From the NCBI GenBank assembly GCA_024516155.1, contig JAJJXM010000030.1:558001-622000 (forward strand): a DNA stretch of 64,000 bases. The letters are read 5' to 3'. The translations under genes and the position numbers were made by a program. Every line of letters begins with the position of its first letter. Position 1 is the first letter of the stretch. The notes below the pieces were generated by a model that was given only the letters and a program-made list of their open reading frames with translations, did not search any database and was not told the origin of the DNA. Below, one piece after another: positions 11,601 through 22,057 of this stretch. This DNA comes from Pyronema omphalodes. Lineage: Eukaryota > Ascomycota > Pezizomycetes > Pezizales > Pyronemataceae.

Positions 11601-14545
11601 TCCGTAGAGTTTGCTTCCCCGGCCGTTTGAAAGTGTGTGTGTGTGTGGTAGTTTAATATTTGTGCCGTAGCGTTGCGGGTTGGATAGTAGAAAATACTTT
11701 GTGTGAAATGTGAAGGAACCGCAAATGTAGTTGAAATAACGTTTGGATAAATGGAAGTGGAGGAGGGGTGTTTTTGTGGTAGAGAAGGAGGGGAAGCCCA
11801 AATGCAAAGTCACACCCTGCAGGGGTCCGTGTCGCAACAACACGCGCGCGTGCCCACGGTCGCGACTTTCGACCCTCTGTCTACCCAATGCAACGTGTCT
11901 TCGACGCGTTAATGGGCTTTGCAAATTTCAAATCGATGGAAATCTCAACCCCCAACTCGTTTGCCACAGGCGAGTTATGAGACGCAGGTACCGTGGCGTG
12001 CCGAAGTTAACCTCCTTCTATGACTCTTCGACGCGTCGTGCTGCGCCGCGTTGGATGGCGCTGATGAGGGATGGACTGGCAGATGACGTACCGGGGTTGG
12101 GAGTACCAACGATACTGGAAAAAGTAAGATGGATTTTGATGAAGATGGCAATCTTTCCGACGCCACGGTTATGGGGTCATTCTGGTGCATCTATATCTTC
12201 AACAGTTATCGCTCACTGCTCTCGAGGCCTGAGCTCCATAATCAACATCTTCTTTGTTGCTATTTTGAAAACCTCTGGCGGACCGCATCATTTCCCATGG
12301 ATTAAGCAGCACAAATGGTTACAACACAAGTCGACTCCGTCATAATACTTCCCGCCTATGCTAGTTTTTCTCCGGAGAAGCAAATATTTGATCACTGTGA
12401 CACAACCCGTCAGCCCGTCAGCGGATTTATCCGGTTGCTTACCATGGGTCTTGATGAAAATCAAAGCCACTTGACCCAGTTTGAGATTTTCAGAAGTTCA
12501 ACCGTAACGTTTTATCCATGGATGGGGTTGTCTTGTCAGCGATGAGCGTTCAATTCATTTCACTTTACGCGGTAGTCACGAGGGGTGTTTCGACTTCGAT
12601 CACCCATTAACTGATCGTTTTAAAAATCGATCAACAGCCACCCAACTGAACCTCGAACAACAGAGCCGGCCTTCGGCTGCCCTTCCCCGGAAATTTCATA
12701 TATCGGGCGATCGTGTCGATTCGGTAAGACTTTACCCTTTTCAAAACACCGTTGCCAGCTGTCAACTGAGCATCTTCAGCCCCAAGCGGCATCACAATAA
12801 CTCCGTAGAGTACCACAAGCACCGCAACCGATTGGCTGCCTTCTGTCTATATATGTCTTTTGCCACAGAGGTTCTATCCAATAATTTCGCCACAGCTTCT
12901 CCAGCGCTTGCTAAATCCGAGAATGAGAAGCGATATCAGAGGCGAGATTCATGTAGGCAGTCTCATAATTATGATCACTGCGCACTCTCTTGTGGTACAC
13001 CATACCTTCCTCGCATCTTTGGTGTCTGAGCAAAAGCTAGAGCTCAGCCGTTAGGTTCGTCGAGCTCACTCGCTTCGCTTAATCCGCGCTTCAGCATTGA
13101 CCCTATAAATTAAGATATGCTCTTAGACACTCTAGCTCTTTCCATCATTGAGTCAACAGTGCACGGCCCTCTGTGTTAACTATGTTAAGCTTGAAGCTTC
13201 CCGATAGATGGTTCCCGATGAACGATGGGGAGACGATGGACCATGGTTCACCCTCAGCCATCCAGCCGCACGACAAATTGAGCCTTCATGGTTCCCTATG
13301 GTTCGCCACTCTAGTCCGAAAGCTGATTTCCGAGTTGTCACTGGTGGGTGATTGGGGTGTGAACGCTCTGCAAGTCTATCCGAGCGAGCACCTTTATGAT
13401 TCTCGGGCCGATAAGTGACGTGGTGAGGTAGGTGTGGCACTGACGAGGTCCTGACGACTTTGTCGGATCTTGTCGAGGTCTAAGACGCGAACCGGCGGGA
13501 GATGCGAATGATGTACTGGCGAGTGACGGTATAGATACTCTATCTAAATGACAGATCATATCGCCACCGCTTTGATCGCAGTATCTACCGGTCTCCATAG
13601 AGTACGCCATGTCATAGTGCTGTATTAATCCCGCCGTCTCTTTCTGGTTCGGGCCGGTGCTATGGTTGTAAACGGCTTTGACAAGTTTCTCGGCGGCTTA
13701 TTGTGCATGTCATTCCATCTTATTCCGTTACGCCTCTTGTTTGTACATAGTCTCACTCGGAATTAGCCAGGCAGTAGTAGTCAGATACCCAATAGCCCGT
13801 CATTTGCCATCATACGATACCCGGTAAAAATTTTCCAAGTCTCGGGGATTCTTACCACCCTTCCGAGGTGTTATCTCCACACTTCGGGTTTTATCAAATT
13901 GCCCACCCCTCGGCGCCACCTCCGAACTCTTGGGGACCGCATTCGTCAAAGCCTAACGAGACCGGTGAGCGTGCATCTAAGTGTATCGGCCAAGTTTGCA
14001 ATTCCCAAAATTTCCCATCAAATAGTGTCTTGGCTCTGAAAAAGCTCTCATCCGATGTTTCGGCCCGAAAGAAAATAGGATCTGCCGTGGATGGGCGATG
14101 TTACAGTAAGGTTCGGAGGGGTTTGGAATTTGCTCCGGGCTCCGGAAAATCCTTGGGGTTGCTAGAGTAACTCTAATTTGGGGCCGATGATAGTGAACAG
14201 ACGGTGGGCTTCCCGGGCTTGGAGGTTGCTAGTGGATCTGTAGTTTAGGGCTTGGGGTTGAAGTTGGGTCGTGGTGGAAATTTGTATGTAGAGAGCTAGG
14301 CCAGAAAGTTGTGTTGATTTCTTGTGAAGATGACAGCAACGGGGGCCAAGGCAAGAGATATGTGTTGGAATAGCAATTCAAGCAACGATTCACTCGTATT
14401 AAGAATGCTTTACTATTTCCTCCCAAGAAGTAGTATCCGAAACTGTGATAATCAAGCACCAAGTACTGAATCTTAACATGATTTTTTACAGCAGCAATTG
14501 TTTTAAGCATTATATTGTATAATACCTTACAAATAAACAAAACGA
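11601..14545. other. Intergenic, nothing recognisable
   Basis: A GT/CA dinucleotide run near 11633-11646 lies just upstream of the small minus-strand frame. The plus-strand 200-codon frame at 11743-12345 has no domain character. Nothing else is supported up to the tRNA gene. Confidence 0.4.
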
Positions 14546-14617
14546 GCCTGGCTGGCGCAATGGTAGCGCGTCAGACTTCTAATCTGAAGGTTGCGGGTTC
14601 GACCCCCGCGTTGGGTT
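14546..14617 (+). tRNA. tRNA-Arg(TCT)
   Basis: Cloverleaf read directly from sequence: acceptor 14546-14552 with 14610-14616, D stem GCGC/GCGC (14555-14558, 14566-14569), anticodon stem TCAGA/TCTGA (14571-14575, 14583-14587) with loop CTTCTAA and anticodon TCT at 14578-14580, variable loop AGGTT, T stem GCGGG/CCCGC with loop TTCGACC. There is no intron. D, anticodon and T stems are perfect, but four of seven acceptor pairs are G-U; two more Watson-Crick pairs lie just outside (14544-14545 with 14617-14618). It decodes AGA codons. It could be a slightly decayed copy. Confidence 0.88.
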
Positions 14618-14620
14618 CTC

Positions 14621-14625
14621 TTTTT
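14621..14625 (+). terminator. RNA polymerase III T-run
   Basis: Five T residues start four bases after the tRNA 3' end, as expected for a Pol III terminator. Confidence 0.7.
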
Positions 14626-16074
14626 GCATTCCCTTTTGCTGTGACAGTCATTGTTTCTTCCCCAGCGTGCTTCATATCCCGTGCTTCGTTTTTGAGCCTT
14701 TCCTTCCTTCGTTCCGTCTGACCTCAAGTTATCACTACTGAAATGATTCTGTATTGCTATGTCTGCAATAGAAACCCTATTTCTTACATAAAGAAGCAGG
14801 CGGGCAGCCTCACTTTCGGTTTCGGGTCGCGATTGTTTTCATATCATTTGAGCCCAGATTAGGGTACAGTAATCCTGCTTTTTCAAATTCCTTTTATGTA
14901 GCTTGGCTTTTGCTATTATTGACATGAATTCCGGAAATACCTTTGCAACCACATCTCCGAAGCAATGTACATGGGATATGCCTTGATTATGAGTTCTCAG
15001 TAATCTAAATCATTTTCTTTCCGCAGTATCGTTCCTTTCACCACTTTCAATATCATTGGGTGATATACTATGCTATGCATATGCATTGCTTAGTAATATT
15101 GATGATTAATTGTGTATCCAATCGGATGGCTGAAAAGGTTGAATAGTTATGGCTCTGGTGCTTTTCTTGACTGACTGGTGATGGATTACTCGGGCTGTCG
15201 TGGCCGTAATTATTTTGTATACTTGAGCAATTGAGGCTGTTTGTTGTTGTCTTGGTTTATCTTGTGAGGGCGTTGGGAAGGTTGTTCTTCTTCGTGGTGC
15301 TTCTCTTCTTCTGATTGCTGTGGTTAGATCGTTATTTGTTGGTGGTTTTGCTTCACGTCTGTTCTTTGTACCTCGAGGCTCTCCACACTTTGTAATCATC
15401 GATCTATAGCCTCCTCTCGCTTCTCGTTAAGCATCTGTATGACTCTCTCTCTCATATCTTTGCTTCTTCTTCTAATACTATTACTATCTTTAATATCTTC
15501 CCAACCTTCATGTCACGTTTCTTGCTTCTCGTATATCTGCAATATACCATTACTTCAATCTGGTACATATCCAAGAGGTAGGTGCATAATTATCCAGCCT
15601 TATTCCTGGCTTCTGCGAAACGTTCTTCTTTATCTGTGATCCAGGCTTCTTGCACCCATTCAAAATTCCAAATTCCTATATGTAGTATTTTCTTATTTTA
15701 CCTTCCCCTTCTTTTTACATACTTTCGATGTCCCATCTTCTCCATATCTCCAATTTCCCCCCCTCTCTCCCTTTTGCATTTTGATTCTTCTTTACTTTAT
15801 AGTTTCCACTTACCCCATCTACCACCATAACCTGTTGCTAATTCGTCTTGTGGTCTCATAATCTAACGTATAGTATTATTCTTCGTGTATCCATTATAGA
15901 AGGTATCTAATTTTCTTAGGGGCCCAGCCTAGTTTGATATATACAGACTCCAGAGATTCCCACGGTCCACCTACCTGCCGTCTTGCGGTAAGATCTGTAC
16001 TGGCAGTCTTTTCAATGCCATGGACTGGGCCCCCCCCCGTGGGTAACCGTAGTGAACCATAATGATGATGCCAG
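14626..16074. other. Intergenic, pyrimidine-rich in part
   Basis: The plus strand at 15410-15830 is strongly C/T-rich and yields spurious Leu/Ser-rich frames. A C-run sits near 16029-16038. No gene is supported. Confidence 0.4.
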
Positions 16075-16716
16075 TCATTGCTTATCACCCGGAGACGACA
16101 GCAGTAGATTGCAGTCCATGACGCTCCGCGTAGATACTCCGGGTCTCTTACCCTCGACTAAGGATCGCCCCCCTCCTCCTCGCCCAAAAAAAGAAATGAG
16201 ATCGATAGATACCATAGATCTATAGATATATGCATCATCAATGAACTGTAGGCTGTAGCCGCAGTCATAAATTTCAATTTTAAATTTATAATTCCAATTC
16301 CCATACTTCTCAGAAGTTTCCATCCTATCCGTAATCCGCATCCCAGGTTTAAAGAGCAGTCTCTGATCATTCAAGATACGATTCATATCCCTTAATTCCT
16401 CCTGAGTTTCTGAGACTTCTTTGAACCATGTGCGGAATTCATTCAACCAACCTTCTTGGTTGAATACATCGAACGGACAATCTTTTTCTATTTTAACTTT
16501 CCTTGAAAAGTTCTCGAGAGTTGAAATCGTGCTGGAATTTTCTTCATTACGGCTGCGACTATGCGCGAGTAGTTGAAACTTGGATGTTCCTTATCTTAAG
16601 CAACGCATCCTGAACTTCATTTTGAGATCATTGATAACGACCGGCGCATTCTGGATTCTTTCGATGGTTAGATGGATGAATTTTGCTGATTTGAAGTTCT
16701 GTGGTAATGATGCAGG
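16075..16716 (-). pseudogene. Broken open frame, possible fungal STAND N-terminal relic
   Basis: On the minus strand an open frame from about 16600 to 16075 reads like real protein: FQLLAHSRSRNEENSSTIS, then KDCPFDVFNQEGW, NEFRTWFKEVSETQEELR and so on, ending in lower-quality sequence near a GGGGG-type stretch. Just upstream, in another frame, comes FIHLTIERIQNAPVVINDLK, then after a one-base shift near 16623 EVQDALLKIRNIQ. An amphipathic-helix segment of the form NAP..I.DL..EV resembles the helical N-terminal domain that precedes fungal STAND/NLR proteins. No nucleotide-binding domain or repeats follow. The segment looks like a truncated, frameshifted remnant. Family assignment is tentative. 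Confidence 0.35.
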
Positions 16717-17543
16717 CTATGCCGAAGATGTTGCTTGTGAGACTTCAGGTATGGCGTGGTATCCAGTGGCCTTCTGTGTCCTTTCTCGTTTTTGATGATG
16801 GTGGATAACATACGTTGGGGACTTCCTAGTATATATAGATTTCGATTATCGTGTAGAATCACAGTTACAAAGCCGCACGTTATCTTGGCATCAACGGTAT
16901 TTCGGCACCGCTTTTTAGGCAAAATATATAGTACCAACCAGCCGAGGCTACAAGAATTGAGAGTTTCGAGGCTTTCTGGTGTGTGCTGAGACACCCATTT
17001 TCAAGCACCAATAATCGCGGATACTGGCATGATATTAAAATTCCACATGGGGAGAGATTTTATTATATGCAATATAGAACTTTCAGTATATACACTTTGC
17101 ATAATTCATCTGTTTTGTTCCTTCGCCTGTTGGTGGAAAAGGTAGGCACTGACTAGACGGCAGATGGGTTTGATTTCTAGCGGTCGTTGTGATCTTTATC
17201 CCCGGCGGTGGGTCACTGCGTGTTATGTAGCTCGTGACCGGAAAGGTCAGACATGCGGTACAAGTTGGGTGCTGTGATAAAGCGGCTGTGCTGCTTGGGC
17301 TGAATGGAAGGTTGGGTAACGGATAAAAGACGAGGTGCTAATAAAGAATGTGAACCTTCAGAAAAGCTGAAGAAAGTCATGGATATAGAGGAAGGAACTG
17401 AAGAAAAGACATAATAAAAGTAGAAGGAATAGTAAACTGCCGAAATGTTAAAAAGTAATTCCACTTGGATATGAAAATTAGACTATATTTGACGCTTGAA
17501 GCTAGGTATATAACAGTCCCTAGAATTAATTGGCTGAAACTTT
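16717..17543. other. Intergenic, nothing recognisable
   Basis: AT-rich sequence without a supported gene. Confidence 0.35.
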
Positions 17544-17705
17544 GAAGGATTAAGAGCTCTATGATAGCTAATTTTAACCATAATCATGATATTTGATGCT
17601 TCATGAAATGAACTTGTCTTGGCATTTGCAGTTATATGGGAGGAACAAAAGTTCGGCGAGTGAAACAACAGAGCGCCGGACTTACCTTTGTAGCCGATTA
17701 CGGAT
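17544..17705. repeat. Diverged dispersed repeat, copy 2
   Basis: Same-orientation relative of 6491-6655 (shared blocks listed there). The two copies differ at many positions and by small indels, so they are old. Confidence 0.5.
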
Positions 17706-18006
17706 AGAAAGTGGTTAATAAAAAGTGTGGGGATGCGGGACTTACAGAAGCGAGTGATCAAAATAGTTCCCGCTAGTGAACCCGTGGCCTTATCGCTCGC
17801 GCAGGTTTCGGAGCACCAGCACGCGTCGCGAGGTTACGTCATTCCAACGACCGCCAGGATTCTGCACACCGCAACCTCATCCTGAACATCCGCTTTAGTC
17901 GGTTACCTCCCCTCAAAGCCTGGGGGCTCCAGCACAAAAGTACCAAAGTGCTCAAAGTACTCCTCTACAACTGCCAGGACGAACTACACGCCCCACCTGC
18001 GCGACG

Positions 18007-19114
18007 ATGAATCCGCTCCTCTTCTTCCCCGCACTCGCTCTATTAGTCGTTCGAGCGATACAAAGAAACTCCTTGACACCTGCGGGTATTCTCGCTGCTA
18101 TCGTTACCGCGGGTATTCACGGATACCATCCTTCAGCTTTACCTTTTACTCTTCTTATCACTTTTTACACCCTTGGAACTGTAGCGACAAAGATCAAACA
18201 TGACGTGAAATCAAGACTTACTATTTCCTCGACCGGCGCGAGCTCAACAGCAAGAAATGCAACTCAGGTGTTTGCCAACAGCATAGTGGCTACTGCGCTC
18301 ACGGCCGCACATATCTATACCGGAGAGGAGGTTTATCTTATTGGCGTTATTACGTTAGTAACCAGCTCCGAACATTATTCTCTCTCGATGCTCTGAGCTC
18401 TAGCTAACACACCCCAGCAACTACGCCGCCACAACTGCCGACACCCTCAGCAGCGAACTCGGAATTTTAAGCACCTCCCAGCCCATCTTAATTACCACTC
18501 TTCGCCGCTGTCCCCCTGGTACAAACGGCGGTATCTCATTATTCGGTCTTGTCGCAGGAGCTGCTGGTGCTGGTATAATCGGTGTTGTCAGCTCTTTGCT
18601 CCTTCGACTTCCCCTGCTTCCTCTCCCAGCTGAAAATCCCCTTACCCCCGGCGGTCATGCTCTCGCCACTTCCAGCGCCTTGGGTTTTACTCTCTTTATA
18701 ACTATCACCGGAACCCTGGGATCGCTGCTTGATTCACTACTAGGAGCTATTGCCCAGGAATCAGTAGTGGATATGAGAACCGGAAAGGTTGTGGAAGCGC
18801 CAGGTGGTGGAAGGGTGTTGATTGAGCCGAATGTTAAGGTACTGTCACCGGTGGGTAAGATGCATAGTAAGCTAGGGCATGCTCCTCAAGGAGCTGGGGA
18901 AGCAGTAGGAGTTGTGGGAGATGATGGAAAGGCGACGAAGACTGTTAAGGTGAAGAAGGAAACTGCGAGGGCGAAGGGAATGGAGGGTAAGAAGGAGAAA
19001 GATGAGGGATCGAGAAAGAAGATTGGTGGGCTTGGGTGGTTGACGAATAATGGGGTTAATTTTACTATGGCTGCATTGATGAGTTTGGCAGCTATGGTAT
19101 GGTGGGGATTTTAG
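18007..19114 (+). CDS. TMEM19/DUF92 family membrane protein
   Basis: Two exons, 18007-18353 and 18418-19114, joined across a 64-nt intron (donor GTTAGT, acceptor CAG) give 347 residues. The protein is hydrophobic from the first residues (MNPLLFFPALALLVVRAIQ) with several membrane segments and a last one at the C-terminus (FTMAALMSLAAMVWWGF). The splice rebuilds the family signature NYAATTADTLSSELG, matching the ADT.SSELG motif of DUF92/TMEM19 proteins. A Lys/Glu-rich loop of about 40 residues (KVKKETARAKGMEGKKEK) precedes the last helix. The plant relative VTE6 is a phytyl-phosphate kinase; the fungal role is unknown, so I assign no reaction. ATG 18007 is the first in frame and directly starts a membrane helix. 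Confidence 0.9.
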
Positions 19115-20239
19115 AGGCATGTTCTTGTAGGCGTGAGGTGGAGAGAAGGAAATTGAGAAGTGCGGGACAATGAGACTAGCCCTTGTGGTGACGGGAGAAG
19201 GAGTGAGTTAATGGGGAAGGAGAAGATATACCTTTGATATTTTTGATGCTTTGTTACGTAGAGGGCTTGTTAATGAGCGGTAAGTACTTGATACGAGTAT
19301 TAAATCTTGATATATAATTTTGCATCTCAATTCATACGAGATAACGTGATACACCGATAACGCGAAACTGACCGGGAGGCATCAATTTGACAGTTAACTG
19401 GTCGGCGTCGGCATACCTGTGCTTAATTGACCCCATTCATCTCTATACCCTCCTTTAAGCTTTAACACTACTAGATGCCACGAACCAACAAAAGCTGTAG
19501 GCCAACCATGACACTCAACACTCTCCCTATGTTTCCTATATCACCAATACAACCAAATGCCTGCCTTTTTCTTTCAAGTGGATTCCCTTTTCTTTTCGCA
19601 GTATCTCTCACTTTCTCCAGACCTCTAATAGTTACTATTCGAATAAGATCCATCTATTTATTAAGAGTAGCCTACAGACCCACGCAGTTCTAGCTTTACC
19701 GGTCGTTGGGTTTTCTATCTGGAGTCTGGTGTTTGAGGATGTCGAAGAGAATTTAGCTCCTCCCCGTAGGGTTATTGAGTTCCAGGAAGCCGAGGAAGAA
19801 GTACTAGTAATCGTAGAGCTGGAGCGTTGAAAGGTAGGTGGGATGGTTTCATACTCTTTGAGAAGGATCTAAAGAAATAAACCCGGTTATAATCACTCGC
19901 GGTCCTCGTATTCAGAATTTTACCAAGTATTTGCCTTTCTCACCATCAACTGACACAACATGAATTTTACTATTGTAACCCAGACGCTGATTGAGCAAGT
20001 GAGTGGCAATGATAACTGACTCGGGTCATAGAATTATCATATCATGACCATGGAGCCGAGCTTTGTAGCAATTCGAGTAATGAGCCTTCGTTTTTTTCAT
20101 TCACGACAGAATGCCTTTTAACACCAAAAAATGAATCACTGCAATTTTGTACGCTTATAAATAACTAATTAATAACCAGACAAACAACCACCATTCATTC
20201 ATGTCATTAACAACCCAGTCTCCGATGGTCCCCACCTTC
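19115..20239. other. Intergenic between convergent genes
   Basis: Holds the 3' ends of the TMEM19-like gene (plus) and the sugar transporter (minus). No further gene is supported. Confidence 0.4.
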
Positions 20240-21957
20240 CTATGATTCCGACTTCTCATTTACCCTCTCTGTCTGCGCCACCCCCGCCTCTCCCTTCGCC
20301 TCAATCTCATGCACTCTCTCATCCAACCTGCTTACAGTCTTATCACTTTTCCAAGCCGGTACGCCATCCTCGAAAAGCGCATCTATCTCTTCCAATGTCT
20401 TTCCGCAGGTCTCCGGGAACATGAAGAAACTATGTAACACACCACAGAAGCAGAAAACTCCAAAGATGATATACGCCCGCCATTGGATGTTCTTAAAGGC
20501 CGGAGGGACAAAGTAGGCAAGTGCAAAGTTGAAGGCCCAGTTTGCAGAAGTTGCCAATCCTACTCCCTTTGCGCGGTATTTCAGAGGGAAGATTTCGGAG
20601 ACGTAGATCCAAGTCTATTCCATAGGTTAGCACCACCATTATGAGAAGAAGTTCAAGGAAGTGGGAAAAAGAGACAACTTACACAAGGAGCCCACGTCAA
20701 CCCATAAACTCCCACAAATATATAAGTACACGCAATGACTCCCTTTGCGGGTGCCCCGGTGACCTGCCAAACCACATTCGCATTGCCATCTACCCCATCA
20801 ACTGCATGCCCATAATTCGCCATCAACCCCGCCACCGCAAAGTTGAGAGCCCCCATGACAATCCCTCCATAAACAAACAACGGCCTTCTACCCACCCTAT
20901 CGATCCCCGCCAAGGTCACCACCGTGGTAAGCAAGAAAATAACATACTGTATCGAGCTACTAACCAAGTTGACATTTCCGGTCAACCCTGCCATCTGGAA
21001 AACATAAACGATGTAATACATCATAACATTTCCTCCCAGTAACTGCTGCCAAATCTGGGCAAACAAACCCACCGTTGTTCTTCTCCACATTTTCGGACCA
21101 AATAATCCCAGCCAACTCTCCTTTGCAGCCGCTGCAGAAATAAGTTGCGCCTCTCTAACCTCTTCATACTCTGCCATAACTGCAGCATCCTCCTTATTCC
21201 CCCCTGCATGAAGATTCGCCAACACATCCAGTGTTTCCTCCCATCTATCCTTCCCAGCTAACCATCTAGGAGATTCCGGAAAGAACCAAAGCGCAAAAAA
21301 CAAAACCACCGCGGGCACAGCCTGTAATCCCCAAGCCAACCTAAACCCCGCAGGTCCTGTAATAAAAGAGCACCCATAGGAAATAAAGAACATAATTAGA
21401 ATTCCCCATTCTATAGCCCATTGCTGAATTCCGACTATACGCCCACGGATGTTCTTGGGTGCTAGTTCGGCTAGGTAGACAGGAGTTTGCGAGGAGGTGA
21501 TTCCGACGCAGAGTCCGTTGATTATTCGGCCGGCAATGAGGTGTCCAACGCTGTGTGCGGATAAGGTGATGATGCTGCCGATTATCCAGACTATAGAAGC
21601 GAATTGGAGGGTGAGACGACGTCCGTAGCGGTCGGATAAGGGACCGGCGAGGAGGGATCCAAGCCAGGATCCGGCGGACATGGAGGCGGTTATCTAGGCG
21701 GGTGTATTAGTTGGGTGGCTTTTCTACGGCTTCTTCACTGCTAACGTACACCGCCTTGTAAACTGTCATTGGGATGGTTGAAGTAGTTCATATACGTCTC
21801 AGTACCGATCCAGGCGGACATCGACGAGATGTCGAAACCGAAGAGGCCTCCTCCGATGGTACCGAAGGCGGCGAGAACTATATTTTACTGTTATCTATCA
21901 TGTCTAGCTATCTTGTAGGATGGAGTAGGTACCATAGATGTTGTAGCAAGTCCACAT
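20240..21957 (-). CDS. MFS sugar (hexose) transporter
   Basis: Plasma-membrane proton-coupled or facilitative sugar carrier of the MFS sugar-porter family. Exons 21957-21933, 21877-21750, 21693-20683 and 20614-20240 agree in phase and give 512 residues. Family marks in order: GGGLFGFDISSMSAW in the first helix, GPLSDRYGRRLTLQ after helix 2, GRIINGLCVGI, ELAPKNIRGR, PESPRWLAGKDR after helix 6, IWQQLLGGNVMMYYIVYVF in helix 7, DRVGRRP, and PETCGKTLEEID after helix 12, then a hydrophilic tail. Length is normal for the family. I start at ATG 21957 (sequence MWTCYNIYV). An ATG at 22029 is in the same frame with family-like residues (DKPGILEISRKAKSAAM) between, but a TAG at 22014-22012 interrupts it after five codons. 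Either translation begins at 21957 or the gene carries an early nonsense mutation. Substrate cannot be told from sequence. Confidence 0.9.
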
Positions 21958-22050
21958 GGCTGCGGATTTTGCTTTTCGTGAAATTTCCAAGATTCCAGGC
22001 TTATCGTTACTCTACCCAAGAGAACCCATCGTGAACACGGGTATGCAGTG

Positions 22051-22057
22051 TTTTATA
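22051..22057 (-). promoter_or_regulatory. TATA box of the sugar transporter gene
   Basis: TATAAAA on the minus strand, 28 nt upstream of the ATG at 22029 and 100 nt upstream of the ATG at 21957. If transcription starts about 30 nt downstream, the message would begin at or just past the upper ATG, which favours the lower start. Confidence 0.5.

Noticed and set aside
11743..12345. 200-codon plus frame overlapping the region upstream of the small gene
   Set aside because: No domain, mixed-quality composition, and no transcript features; kept as non-coding.
14515..14727. Short frames on both strands around the tRNA
   Set aside because: They are translations through the tRNA-Arg gene.
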